Positions 23,884 through 37,056 of a DNA stretch of 64,000 nucleotides are shown one piece after another (the first letter of the stretch is position 1; each line of letters starts with the position of its first letter). Under the pieces are notes generated by a model. The model did not search any database and was not told where the DNA came from. It saw only the letters and a list, made by a program, of their open reading frames with translations. The position numbers and the translations under genes are program-made. The stretch is from assembly GCF_002865645.1 (NCBI RefSeq), contig NW_020194512.1, positions 4,381,183 through 4,445,182 on the forward strand. Direction: 5' to 3'. This stretch comes from Hyaloscypha bicolor E (taxonomy: Eukaryota > Ascomycota > Leotiomycetes > Helotiales > Hyaloscyphaceae).

Positions 23884-25872
23884 ATGTTTTTCTTCAAGTT
23901 TTCTGTCGACCGCTCTCTATTCCTGCGGATTTCAACTATCTGCATTATACTACTAAGCCTTTTGTATCCCTCTGCTTGTCATGGTTCTAGCATCCCTAAT
24001 ACTCGCGGACAACAATCGACGTCAACGGATATAGCAGTGTCTACTTCTCGAAGCACAACAGCGACCGATTCGTCCAGTAGAACGCCTTTAGTTTCGCACA
24101 GTATATCAACCCCCTCTAGTTGGTCTGTATCGACCCTTAGTCGAAAGCACCGAGAAAGCAATAATGGTAGAACTATGTCAACTTCAATCCATAATAAATC
24201 TACAACAAGTCATTTAGCCTATATATTATCATCTTTAACTACCAGGGGAACTACATCAACTTCTCGGACTCACATAACCTTACCTTCTACTACTGGGGGA
24301 ATTACATCAACTCGCTCGATTACTACAGTATCCACTAGTACCGTAACTTCAAGTACTAATACATCACGAGGAGGTGGAGGAGGTGCGCCGCCTCCTCCGC
24401 CTCCTCCACCTCCTCCACCTCCTCCACCTCCAACCTCTCCACCTCCTGCCACTCACCCTACGACACCTCCTCATAGCACTATAAGCACGTCAAAATCGAC
24501 AACGACTACCTCGTCGACAGCTAGCACGTCAACATCGATACCGATCCCGTCGACAGAAATCTGTAGTGAAGATAATGATTGCGGCTCATCATGTTCACTC
24601 GAAGAAGCCCGATCTCTCCAAGAGCCAGAAGCTTTATTTAAGCGTGTAATGAGGGGTCCAGAGAATTACGGCGGCGATGTGAATAGATTTTTCACAGAAG
24701 AGATAAATAATGCAGGGACAAGTGGGGAATTATTAGCGTATCGGGGGATTCCCGGAGCGGCCAAGCTGGAATATTTTCGAGGTCAGGATATTAGGACTGG
24801 TGTAATTGGCCTTTTTGGATGTACTTCGATTATCGTTATATCCAGAGGAGCCGTGTGGGTATCGCATTGGTGGGAGAAGCAAGTCTTTTTTTTAACAAGT
24901 TTCGATGAATTTCGAAAATTGTTACTTGTACCTTTGGTCGAGGGAAATGGAGATAGGATGCCGGGCCTTGGCGCGCTCGCCGACCCTACGCAACCCTTTG
25001 AGGCCAAATATCAGCCTCGAGCCATTATTGCATCCGTCAAGTTGAGAGATGGTCGATATATTTTCGAATATAACGATAAAATCAATTACATACAAGACAA
25101 ACTCAAAGCGATAATACCCGGTATTCGCATTACAACATACAAGTACGCAAGGAATAAGAAAGAAGCTCTAGAGCTTTCATCACCTGCTGGGAAAATCCTT
25201 ATTCAATATAGTGCTACTGAACCAAACTGCGAGAGAAAATACAGGGTTTGGATAGAGGCTCAGGAGCAGCTTGAAGAGTCCTGGCACCGGACTGAAGGAC
25301 TACCGAATATTAGTTCAGGAGATATGAATACTTGTATGAGCAGCTCGACAATCACCTCTTCTGACTATTCTACCAGTAGGAGGAGCTCGACAATCACCTC
25401 TTCCGGCTATTCTACCAGCACCCCTACCAGCAGTTCTCCGCTAGTGATAGAGACCTCTACCAGCAGTTCTCTGCTAGTGGTAGAGACAACTCTATATACT
25501 CCATCGACAACTTCGTCGGCAGCTACTTCGGCACCTTCCTCGACGATAAGCTCATCCCAAACGATTTCGACCATAATTCCGGCGGGTACTATACCATGCC
25601 CTAGTTTAGGAAATTTTAATACGCTGGACTGCCCGGACGGTGACGACGAATCTATTGCAGTAATGGGAGAAAATCCAGTAGCTGGTGGAGATGGTTTTGC
25701 GTATAACCTGTACTCTGCCTGTAATAATGCTCCAGTTACTGTAATGCTCACCTGGTCTAATGGCACGATATTAGTCGAGACATTACCGTCTGCCGGTATC
25801 AACGCGTTTGATACACCTGGAAATCTGGAACCATGCTTATTTTGGTCCGTGGCTGCTGCCGCAGTCACGTGA
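23884..25872 (+). CDS. Secreted Ser/Thr-rich protein with central Cys-His (CNF/CheD-like?) domain and shared C-terminal module
   Basis: Intact single-exon frame, 662 residues. Residues 1-33 form a signal peptide (hydrophobic ISTICIILLSLLYPSACHG). Ser/Thr-rich sequence follows to about 160, then GGGGGAP and a 15-Pro run (about residues 160-185). A globular domain spans roughly 225-465. It holds GCT with Cys313 and, 15 residues on, His328 in VSHWWE, on hydrophobic strands. Bacterial CNF-type deamidases also place GC(T) 15 residues before the active His, so a deamidase-like fold is possible (inference, not shown). A second Ser/Thr linker is followed by a C-terminal module from CPSLGNF to the final AAVT, resembling that of the aspzincin gene at 12652. 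No stop codons, although both flanks are RIP-like. Likely extracellular; target unknown. Confidence 0.8.
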   Translation: MFFFKFSVDRSLFLRISTICIILLSLLYPSACHGSSIPNTRGQQSTSTDIAVSTSRSTTATDSSSRTPLVSHSISTPSSWSVSTLSRKHRESNNGRTMSTSIHNKSTTSHLAYILSSLTTRGTTSTSRTHITLPSTTGGITSTRSITTVSTSTVTSSTNTSRGGGGGAPPPPPPPPPPPPPPPTSPPPATHPTTPPHSTISTSKSTTTTSSTASTSTSIPIPSTEICSEDNDCGSSCSLEEARSLQEPEALFKRVMRGPENYGGDVNRFFTEEINNAGTSGELLAYRGIPGAAKLEYFRGQDIRTGVIGLFGCTSIIVISRGAVWVSHWWEKQVFFLTSFDEFRKLLLVPLVEGNGDRMPGLGALADPTQPFEAKYQPRAIIASVKLRDGRYIFEYNDKINYIQDKLKAIIPGIRITTYKYARNKKEALELSSPAGKILIQYSATEPNCERKYRVWIEAQEQLEESWHRTEGLPNISSGDMNTCMSSSTITSSDYSTSRRSSTITSSGYSTSTPTSSSPLVIETSTSSSLLVVETTLYTPSTTSSAATSAPSSTISSSQTISTIIPAGTIPCPSLGNFNTLDCPDGDDESIAVMGENPVAGGDGFAYNLYSACNNAPVTVMLTWSNGTILVETLPSAGINAFDTPGNLEPCLFWSVAAAAVT

Positions 25873-28800
25873 CTACCGCTTAGCTAGTATTTTGTTGGAT
25901 TTAGCGTCACGTGGGGACTGAATAGAATAGAAGAAGTATCTGTATTGCAATATATATCGAATACTTCCAGATATATTTGGCAAGTCTTCTTCTATATATA
26001 ATAGGCTTTCTAATCTGCCGATTATTATACTAACCTATAAATGCATTATATATAGCTTCGGGTATCTATATAGATTTGTTCTATATAGCTTCAATTATAA
26101 GTAAATGCCTAGTAAGTACTAATAGCGTTTAATGCTGCGTTTATAGGTAAGAAAGACCTAATATATCCTACTACTATAGTACTAATTATATTTTATATTA
26201 CAAAAATGCAATACTATAAAGAATTATAGCTTAATAAATATATACTATATTATCTAATATATATACTAATACTTATTTTATATTACTAATTTAAAATAAT
26301 AAAAAGATTTATAAAAGTATTTAAAAATAATATATATAACTAAAGTTATAAATATTAGTAGTTTTGCTTTAATAATAAAACTAATACCTTTTAATATCTT
26401 TAAAAAACACGAAGTAGCTTTAGTATTTCCTTTAATATAATACAATTAGTAGTTATTTATTATTAAAGGCAACTTTAAAGAGAAAATTAATTAAAACTTA
26501 AAGTAGAATATTACTTTTAATATATCAAGTTATTAGAAAAGCCTAGATTTAAATTTTAATAAGCAAATAACTTAGTTATTTTATATAATTAAGGTTATAA
26601 TAGCGAGATATTAATAAAGGAAATATAAATAAACCTTTTATTTTATTAATAACTTTACTTAAAGCTAATATATTATATCTTTAACTAGAACTAAACTTAA
26701 TAAGAAATATAAAAAATTTATATTAAATATAAATATTATAATTAGCTTATTCTTTAATAAGAAAAAGGAAGTTCTTAAATTATAATATATTTATAATATT
26801 TAGTTCTTATATATTTTTTAAGGCTTATAAAAGATTTAATAAATAATAATTCTATTTTATTTTATTTTTAATTAAAACTTATTAATAAGTAGTTTATAAG
26901 CTTTAAGTTTTATTATTATAAAAAAAGAAAAATATAAGTATATATACTTTTTATAAATACTTTTAATAAATCTTTTATTATTTTATTAAATCCTAAAATT
27001 GCGGGAATAGAATTAAAATAAAAAAAGTCGAGCTTTAATAAATTTAAGATTAATTAATTAAAGTTATTTCTTAAATCCTTAATATTTAAATTTATATATA
27101 AGTATTTTATATTTATTATAATAGTAAAGCTAGTTAACTTATAATACCTTAAATCTTTAAATTTAAATAAGGAAGTTTAATATAATACTAAGAGTATATT
27201 AAAGAAAAAAAGAAAGTTTATATTTAAAATAAATATTTTATATTATATTATAATTTAATATTACTCTTTTAAGTTTATATAAGAGGTTTTCTAATTAAAA
27301 TCAAAAAGTAAAGCTATTATTAAAAGTTAATATAATTATAAAAACGATATATTATTTTTTATATCTTTTTTATTTATTAATAAAAAAATTTATTATTATA
27401 ATATATTTATATTTTTATTAAGTTTAGTTATTTTTCTTTTATAATCTTTTTTATTTTAATATCTTTTTTATTATATTATATTTGTTTCCTTATTAAATCG
27501 CTTTTATTTATTTCTTATATTATAATATATTAATAATTACAAGTAATTAATAAGATATATATTTATAAGCTTTTAAATATTATATTTTCTTTTTAGTTTA
27601 TAAGTAAACTTTATATAATATTCCTGTACTCTTATTAAACTTAATATAAGATATTATAATATTAATTATATACTTATATAATATATTCTTTACTTAATTA
27701 ATAATAATATATTAACTAAAGTAATTATTTTATATTAGTATTTATATATTTTCTATATAAAAAGATACTTTTAAGAGTTCGGAAATATAATAAAAAATAA
27801 AGTATATATGCTTTTATATAAAAGAAATAAGGGAATTATAATAAATACAAGAGTTAAGGTTATAAAAATTAAATTACCTTTTTTACTTTTATATTATAAT
27901 TCTTAAGAATTATTATATAAATCTAATAACTTAAATAATTATTCTTATAAAATTATATAAATTTAAGAATATATTAATTAATAATTACTTTATTCTTTAC
28001 TTTAATTAGGTCTTTTATAGTATAAGTTAAGCGTTTTATATAATATTAAAAGTTATATAAATTAAATTAATTCTAGATTCTTTAATTCTCTTTTATTAAT
28101 TTAGCTTTAGTTATTAGAATATAAAGTAGTTTTCTAAGCTCTTCTTTTATATATAATTATATTCTCTTAATTAAGTTCAAATCTAATTAAAAAAGTAATT
28201 AATTAAAGCCGTTAAATTTATATTATAATTATAAAAACCTAGCTTTTCTTTTATTAAAAATATATTCCGGACTAAGGATATTAAAAATCGGAAAGATAAT
28301 AAGCCTAAGAACTTACTTCAATTATGCTTTAAAATATATGCCTTTTTAGCTAAAAAGCTTTTTAAGAAATATAATTAATAATTAATTTATTATTAAATTT
28401 ATAAATAATAATATAAAAATTAATTAATAAAAAAGACATATTATAAAGCGAAATACCCCGATTTATATATATATAAAGCTATATTCTTTAAATATTAATT
28501 AATACTTAACTCGAAACTATATAAATTAAATAAATAAACTAATTTATTTAATAATTTATTTAAATATATAAAACCCGGAATAATAAAATAAAATACTAAA
28601 ATATAAATTAAATTAAATTAAAGAAAACACGAATAACAAGTATAAATTTAAATAAAAGTTAATTATAATTATAAATCTTCTTTATTTAAAAGCATTTCTC
28701 TTATATATATATTTATCTTTCATACTTATAAGCCTTATATTAAAGGTATAACTCGGTTAAAAAAGCTATTAATAGTTTAACTTTTATTAATTAGTTATTA

Positions 28801-30029
28801 AAAAGAGTATAATAAGGCTCTTATATTAATTTATTATAAGTATATTATTTAAAATTTGGGTTATAAATAAGTATAATAATAAAATTATTATTATAATCTT
28901 TTTAAAATAGTTATATTACTTATTAATTATTATAAGAACTAAAAAGTATAATACTAATAAAGATATAAACTTTAATATTATAATAAAGTTTAATTTTATT
29001 TAAAATATATTCTTTTTATTTAATATATCGAATTAAAATAATAATAAAAATATAATCTTCTTATTATAAAAATAACTTTTATATTAAAATAGTTAAGCCT
29101 TAAGAAATTTAGTACTACTTTCTCTCTTTAAATAAAAAAGAGCAAATATAAAGTTATTAATATTTTTATTTATAATAATTTAGTAACTTAAATTAAGAAT
29201 ACTAAAATATAAGCCGGTATTATAATATATTTTATAATAAATAAGGTCTTAAAAGTTTTATTCTTAAGAATAAAAAAGACTTAAACGGTTTTAATAATAA
29301 GTATATAATGTTTATTTTATAATTATTATTACTTATTTACTTTAGAGCTTATAAAATTAATTTTTAAAAAGGGAAAATTAGCTAATTTTAAATTAAATCG
29401 ATTTTATAATATTATTTTTAAAAATAAGTATATTACTTAATATATTTTATTATTTAATTATAAAACTACCCGAATTACTATATTATTTAAGTATAAATAA
29501 CTTAAAATAAAAGAAAGTAACTAGGCTTATTTCTTAAAGTATTTATTTCTTATTAAATAAAAATAAAGTACTATTTTTAATAGTATTATATTTAATATAA
29601 TAATACTTTTTATAATATATTCTTTATTTTTCCTTTATTTATTATTCGGCTTAACTTATTTACTTATTTAATAGCTATATATTACTTTTTTATTTATTTA
29701 GTTTATAAATTATATTTTACTACTAACTAGTAATATAATATATCTTACTTATAAGTTAAGTATATACTTTATTTAATTATAATAACTTTAAGAATAACTA
29801 AACTTTTATTTCTTTAAGTAATTATAAGAAAAGATTTTTATAATTAAGATTTAATTTATTATTAAAGTATAAGAATAAGTTTAATATTATACTTATAAGA
29901 AAGCCTTAATAAATTAAGAATATAAGAATCGCGTTTATTATATAACGAAATTAAAATAAGATTAAGTTATTAATTAATTTTAATAAGGGCTTATTATTAT
30001 TTAATAATTGTTATAAAAACGACTTTATT
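25873..30029. other. AT-rich RIP-like tract, no gene readable
   Basis: About 4.1 kb, very AT-rich and stop-rich on both strands. The first 150 bp are the 3' flank of the secreted-protein gene. I could not match any part to the Copia copies elsewhere in the window. It is probably one or more other decayed elements. Confidence 0.4.
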
Positions 30030-31919
30030 CTAGGGTCTAATATAAATATAAGTAGCTTATATAAAGGGAATACCTTCTTCCGGAATTATATAATTCTCTA
30101 TACCTCTAGTCCGGCTAGATCCTTTATGAGTTTTCTCTTGTAGGAGCCTAGTAGTATTATAAACCCCTAGTACTATTGCCTTATTAGTCTATCCTATATC
30201 TCATATAGCCTTATAAACCGCTCTAGCCGTATTAACAGAATACTTATTATCTACTTCCCAAAGCATTCTAACAATATAGCGAAACCCGGCAAGCTGGTAG
30301 GCGCTAATAAGATGGATTGCTTTATTAGTAAGTCCCTTTACTTTGTTTGCGCCGGTCGAGCAAGCAGAGAGATAGGCTATGAACGGTGAGTCCTCGTGGA
30401 GCTAGTAGTCACGAAGATCTGACACAGTCAATAGTGTAGTCTTCCAGTCTTCAAGGAGCAAGCGGCTTCTCGAAGGATCCGAGGGATCCGACTCTCCATG
30501 GCCGGCAAAATGGAATATCTTGCAAATGCGCAAATGCGCTAAGACGTCTTCCCGGCGTTGCTGTGGTAGCTTAACCAGCCTTAGATTCAATAATAGGCAG
30601 AGGTCTTTTAGTATCGCCACTTCGGGCGCGGCAAAAATGAGTTCCGATTGATCTGGTGTCTTTTGCATGCAAACTAGAAGAGCATCCTCTGATTCCGAGG
30701 GCGCTGGCATTCGAACACGCTGTCGGCGCCCGTATATCAGTGCCTTCACTGATGAGCTGTATGACGACATGACTCTATCAAGCACTGTTTCCTTAGAGCT
30801 GTCGAAGTAACGTCCCGCCGCATAAAGTGGGAAATGGCTGAGTGCTCCTGTAGGGATCCACCATATACGAGGCCAGTTATCGCCAGAAGGAGGTTGGGTA
30901 AACCCTAGTGCCTCTAAGCAAGGATACGCAACGACACGCCAGAGCCAAGCCAGTGTTGTCGTCAGATCCGATCCCAGGTTCTTGGCTCTTTTCTCGACTT
31001 CTTCCAGGCTCAATTGGGGCAATTCCAAAGCCCTAATTTGACACCGCTCAACGAGGAACGCATCGCACCGATAGAAACTTACGTTAACGACTACGATAGG
31101 GTCTAGGTCTGCCCCCGCTATCAATTCATCCACAGTCGGCGGGAGAAGAAAGTTCTCGAACCCAGGCTGAGCACGAATCTTGATGAGGAGCTTCTCGAAT
31201 TCCTGGTCCGCTTCAAGACGTCTGCTAGCTTGCGATTCCCAGGAAGAGGTGTTACCGCTAGAGATCAAAGAAGTTGTCCTGTCCGCTGGCGCGTCTAGTT
31301 CGTCTCGAAGGGATATAAATAACTTTGCCAGATCAGGATGCTGCTGCCCAAGATTAGAAATATCTCTGCGGACCTCCATTAACAGACCAGCAATGATGCC
31401 ACGACCGAGTTCGAGGAGCTGCAAGGCATAATAGGCTTCCTTTCCTGCGCTTAGAGCAGTGGCCGCCGCCCTAGAAGCGAGGCCAGCGAATTCTGTAAGC
31501 AGATGTTGTTTGTCCGTATGCTTTAATGATCATAAACTCACTAGCAGGAGAAGTTTAACAGCACCTTCCAAAAAGGCGCTTGATTCTTCCCACTTTGACT
31601 GAGAGGCGAGGATACTTGCTGCATCCCGGGCTAGTTTGATGCGCCTGGACGGTTCCGTATTCGGAGAATTCCAACCTTCCCTGTAACGGAGGAGTGATTA
31701 TCTGAGATCTTCACTAGACCCGGTTGCGTAAGATCGTTCAAGAAGCCTGTTTCCAAGAATATTCAAAGTACGAGCACGATCCCTGTGACCGAAAGGTATA
31801 GCCACTACCCCTTCATCGCTAACCTTGACAGCACAGTCAAGATCGCCCATCTTCCCAGTCAGCTTAGATCTTCTCCTGAGTAAGTTTCCGAATAGCATTA
31901 AACAGCCAGGCCGATCTGG

Positions 31920-34900
31920 TACGGTTTAATTTAAGAACGCTCGGATCAAAACTCGGCATTTTCGCGAATTGCCACCCCAACATTAAATTAGTTGCATTTT
32001 ATATGCGAAATCACGATAAATTAATGATCGCATGGCACTAAAGATAATTAATTGGTTACATACGAGATTTTTAGTACTCAGATCGCCCCCCCTTATTCGT
32101 TACTAAACCTCACGTGCTTGCCCCTATACATAGACTTTTTTCTAGCTGGCAGGACCCTCCGGGCTCCATTATTATCTTCACTACCCTCTCTACCCCCTAG
32201 AGCATTAGCTAATCTATTAGGAACAAAAACGCTATCCCCAGTAGCCTCCAAATCAATTACTCCGTCATCAAAGGTCTCTTCTTCCTCTGATCTCTTTCTC
32301 TTTCTAGCAGGTGAAGCTATAGCTTCAAATTCGGGCTCTGATTCGCAATCAGCCGCTAATTGGGCGTTTACTTGGGACATAGTAATTCCACCTGGAAAGA
32401 CCCTCTCCTGGCTAGCTTGAGCAGGAGCAGGAGCGGGAGTTAGAGTTTCTAGCTCCGGGGTTAGGGATATTAATATTACAGGGCGGCTACTTTAACCATT
32501 TTCCTATTCTGGTAAAGGCGATTTTAGCTCGTGCTCCTCGTTAATATTAAAGCATATATATATATGCCTTGAATTAGTCTTTTTCTATTAAGTAAATTAA
32601 CTAATCAGGAGCTCAAGTGCCTCCTATTTAAAGAAAGATGGACTTAGTGCCTCTACCTCCTTCGTCTTCTCATTAACCTAATATTAATTAGCTCGTTTTA
32701 ATATATTAAGTTTATAATTAAGGTTTACCTTAATAGCTAGAAAGGGAAAGTCAAAGCTCTATTTAACCTCCTCCCATTCTGGAAGCTCATTTACTAAAAA
32801 ATAAAGCTATTAATATAAATATATATTCTTTACGAGATATATAGCGAAATCTATAAGTAAGAGCTCGTTTCTATTAATTATATTAGCTATAGTAATCGCA
32901 TATAGTAAAATAACTTACTATTTATATGCCTCCTGAATATTACGTGAAATAATAATATTTATAGGGCTCTATTTATTAAGATTAATATATGTTTTATGAC
33001 ATGTACCACGCTTTATTCATACTTCCTTTATATTACTTAATGCCTTATAGGTGCGAAAGATATATAAAGCTAGTACCTTATAACGTAGTTCGACTAAAGG
33101 AGGTAATAGTAAAGCAGGCTTCCCTTTTGGGACATTAATTGCATTTGCTCGTATAGTTTAACTATAAGTTCTATTAGATCCTAAATTAATTATATAATAT
33201 ATTAGCCTAATATTTATATAGAATTAAAATAAGGTTTATATCTTTAGGTATAGCCTCTATATATATCTTTAAACGCGCTAAAGCATAGTTTTTTCGCTGA
33301 GTACTAAGCCTCTCCTACTTAGCCCTAGATTGGGATAAACCCTCCTGAATAGTATCTAGAGCGTTATTTTTATTAGTTCTATTCGAATTTAGGAGCTTTA
33401 TAGTCTTACCTTAATTACTTCTATTAGATTAGACAGAATTTAGAGGTTTATTTCTCAAGTAATTCTCTTATCCGGGGTTCTTATAGTTATACTTTGAATA
33501 CCGAGAAATTAGAGAGTGTGATTTATTGTTTATAAAATAGTTATTATACTAAGAATACTTGGGTTTAAGTAAACTCATTATATAAGTTTTAGGTCAAACT
33601 ATAAGAAGTTAAGGATATAATAAAATTAAAGATAATAGGTATTAAGGGCAAGTAAATATAAAGTATAAATTTTTAGTAAAAATCGAGGTAAATTTAGGAT
33701 TAGAGAGTAGTAACTATTATCTATATATATTAATTATTAAATTAAATTTAGAGTCTATATATTTAGTATATATTCCTCTTAGTATTTAGGTATTATTAAC
33801 GAATTCCTAATTATTAGAATACTTATTAGTATTAATATATTATAAAATAATAAGTACTAGTACTCTCAAGTTACTAGAGCTTTTCTCACGAATATATACC
33901 TGAAATATTTAATTCCAAGAGATATAATAGTACAGCTTATAGTTAAGAATAAACAAGTAATAGCTATTATATCGGATTCCAAAGTAGTATTTCATATATA
34001 TAAAGATTGGAATTCAAAATTAAGAATATTAAAGGTTTAGAACGGCTAGTTATATATAATAGGCCATGCTAAATACTTCTTAATATTTCTAGAAATATAA
34101 GATTAATAGCTCCTATATTTATTTAATAAAGTATTTATATATCTAATTTGCTTATTTCAAGTAAAATTCCTAAACTAATTAGTTAATAAATAATAACTTT
34201 TAATAGAAGTATAGTAGATATGGGACGAGGCAAGGCACGTGACTTTTTTTGTATTACAGCCCCTGAGATTCACTTCCTGAGTAGTATTAGACTAAGTAAA
34301 TATTACTAATTATATAGTATTATATTATATTTAGAAATTAATTATTAAATAACTATTAACTCTAGCGTAAGGTTTTAAGTTATAGAAATAGTTTACTATA
34401 TTCCCTGTCTATTTCCTCTTGGCCGGATAAATTAGCGAATATTAGGGAGAGGTAATACTAAGTCTTTTTTATTATTATCTTCTCTCTCAGATATATATAT
34501 ATCTATTATTCATATACTAGCAAACGTCTATACTATTAACTAGCCAGTTTGTAGTACCAGGAACTCTTCGAAAGAACGTTCCCTTTATCCTTAGCTCATT
34601 TGTAATCTCAAGATCCTTATTTTCTTTATTAGAGTCCGGAAAATGAATAAAATCTTAATTAGAGGCTAGTATATTCCTGCCCTCGTTTACAAACTATATG
34701 CTATCCTAATTATTATAGTTCTTTGCCCTAGCTTCTATAAGGCCCATAATAATGTCTGGATGTGGTACCTAATTATATATACTAATAGGAAGTAGTAAAA
34801 GACCTAGTTTTAGTATTAAATTACTCGTGGTTAATATATGGTGCGTAATCTCGTCTCATAGTATAAGATATACTAGTAAATGAGCTATATCTTTACTAGT

Positions 34901-36869
34901 ATTACGTGAAGACTCTGTAATAGGGAGGGTAAACCCAGCTTTTACTAGATATTTCTGGCAGAACTAAAGCATATTCTTTAGAAGATACGTATTTATATCC
35001 CATTCTTTATATTCTTTTTGCAGTTTATGAAGTTTATTAATATTAACTGGAATACCATAGCATTTAATTCCCTCCTTTAAAAAGAAGTAGTTTTGAAAGG
35101 GTTGTCCATAAATAACGTGTAAATAATTAGGCTATTTCCTAATTATATAAATATTTCATATTCTAACGAACTTAGTAACTTGCTCCCTAATAATTGAAAG
35201 ATATATTGCAAGTATAGCTATATAATCAGGGAATAATTAACGGGAATATAGTCATTAAGTACGGAGCTTCTTGAAAAAGATCTTTTACTTATTTAATATA
35301 CTCTAAGATTTATATAACTTAATAAATAATATTTATACTTTAAGGGCTTGAAAATACCTTTACTAATTAGGCCTACTAAGCTTTAATTTATTAATTTGCT
35401 ATACTAGTTCCGAACTAGTAGATTTCTGAAAATTTATGGGAATTGAACCCTGCTTTAATACTTGATATTTAGTGCAGGATATAATAGGCATCTGCTACTA
35501 TAGGCGTTTCTACTCCTCTATTAGACCGAATAAAAAGCGGTATTACTTGAAGTTCATTGGCAAGGTTAAGGTATTAAACAAGAATAGTAACCTAAGTAAT
35601 AATTAATTAGGTTGATTTTAAATAAAATAAAGAAAGGGGGCTATAGGAAAGTAAATTCATTAATATTATAACCTATACTAGTGAATTATATACTGCCCCT
35701 AGCTTAAGCGAGTATAAAGGAGAGTAATAGTTTACAAATATTATACTTATAGTATACCCATTTATAACTCTAATATAAATCCAAGAAATAAAGCGTGAGT
35801 AGGTATTAATACCGGTATATATCTCGATTCCACAAAATCATAGCTAAGGAAACGGATTAGTAGTTATTAAGATAATGATTTTTAAAGATAGGGCATAATT
35901 ATACTTACCTTATAATAGCTATTAATTAACCAGATAAAATCAGGCCCTTTAATTCGGTACTTCTCCCTAGCTAATTATATCTCTTTATATTAATATCTAA
36001 TTAATAGGGCATTAATATCCCGTAAAACTAACTAAATTCGGTTCCTAGAGAAGGCTTTACTCCCTGGTAAAGAGTTTATATAGGCATGGAGAAAGCTTCT
36101 ATTATAACTCCGAGTTGTGCTCTAGGGGCCGTAATTAATAGTATATTCCTTTAATATCCTCCGCAATTGCTCCTTTTTAGCTTCTACTTCCGAACTAAGT
36201 ATTCTATGGCATAGTTCTATTACTCTACGTACTTAGTAAAGCAGTTGTATATTAGGAATATTATACCTAAGAGATTATAGGTTATAAAGCATATTTTCGT
36301 CTATAGTACAAGTAGTTAAAAAAAAGAATACTATTAAGGCCTTTAGCTTATTTAAAGGAATAAACATAGCCCTCCGGCGAATACTCTATTTAGTAAGACT
36401 TTGCTAAAGTATAGGAATAGTAGTATTAATCTCAAATTCCGTTATAAGACGCTCAATAATCGCTTTGCGGGAGAGGCCTTTATTTAAATATAAATTAGAA
36501 ATAAACTCCTTATAAGGCTCAAGAGTCTTCGGCGGACGACCTATTTTGAAGAATAAAAGTAGTTCTAATAATTGGAATTAGGTAAAGTATCATAAAGTAT
36601 CATAGAATCACAGTGGAAAGTTGGACAAGATGTAGAGAATAGGGGTAAGTCACGTGCGATATATTTTACTACCCACATTGCTATCTATATTACTTACAGG
36701 CTTGGAATTCAATTGGAAAGCAGTTCAATGGTATGTAATCACGTTCCGAATGATTAGGTTAGCCTTGAATAGCTTTAATTTATTAAATTCCTAAAATTAT
36801 TGATTTTTGCGATTTTCGGTTTTCTTGCATTCCTTAAGTTTTGAGCCGAACGTCGCTAAATCAGCCCGT
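31920..36869 (-). mobile_element. Decayed 4.95-kb DNA element with 33-bp TIRs and ATCTGG target duplication
   Basis: ATCTGG stands on both sides (31914-31919 and 36870-36875). The ends (31921-31953 and 36837-36869) are inverted repeats identical at 25 of 33 positions, with the core TCAAAACT. On the minus strand, decayed frames from 36540 downward read GRPPKTLEPYKEFISNLYLNK, written after allowing frame changes. Near 35850 they give a stretch like SYDFVESRYIPVLIPTHALF, in the position of the first strands of an integrase-type (rve-like) core. It is inserted in the TPR part of the TPR-CHAT gene. Confidence 0.75.
32093..32380 (-). CDS. C-terminal remnant of the 4.95-kb element's ORF
   Basis: 95-codon open frame ending just inside the element's left TIR. 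It has an acidic and Lys/Arg-rich composition (SPARKRKRSEEEE, then ARKKSMYRGKHVRFSNE), like the tail of a nuclear transposase. Less mutated than the rest of the element. No motif assigns a function on its own. It is read as the 3' end of the decayed minus-strand gene occupying 32093 to about 36550. Confidence 0.45.
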   Translation of the reverse strand: MSQVNAQLAADCESEPEFEAIASPARKRKRSEEEETFDDGVIDLEATGDSVFVPNRLANALGGREGSEDNNGARRVLPARKKSMYRGKHVRFSNE

Positions 36870-37056
36870 ATCTGGGTGGTCGGAATGCAAGTCTTTGACC
36901 GCTTTGTCGCTAATCTCGATGGCACGGTCAAGATCGTCCATTGCCCCGGTCCGTTCAAATCGTGCTTCAAGGCAGTTTGCAAGGTTGCCTAGCCGGCCCG
37001 CTCGGAAAGGGTGGTTAAGAGATGTGGCCAACGTTGCTTTTTCTCTAACTTCGATG

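Noticed and set aside
24270..24452. Gly-rich minus-strand ORF opposite the proline run
   Set aside because: It is the antisense of the polyproline codons of the secreted protein.
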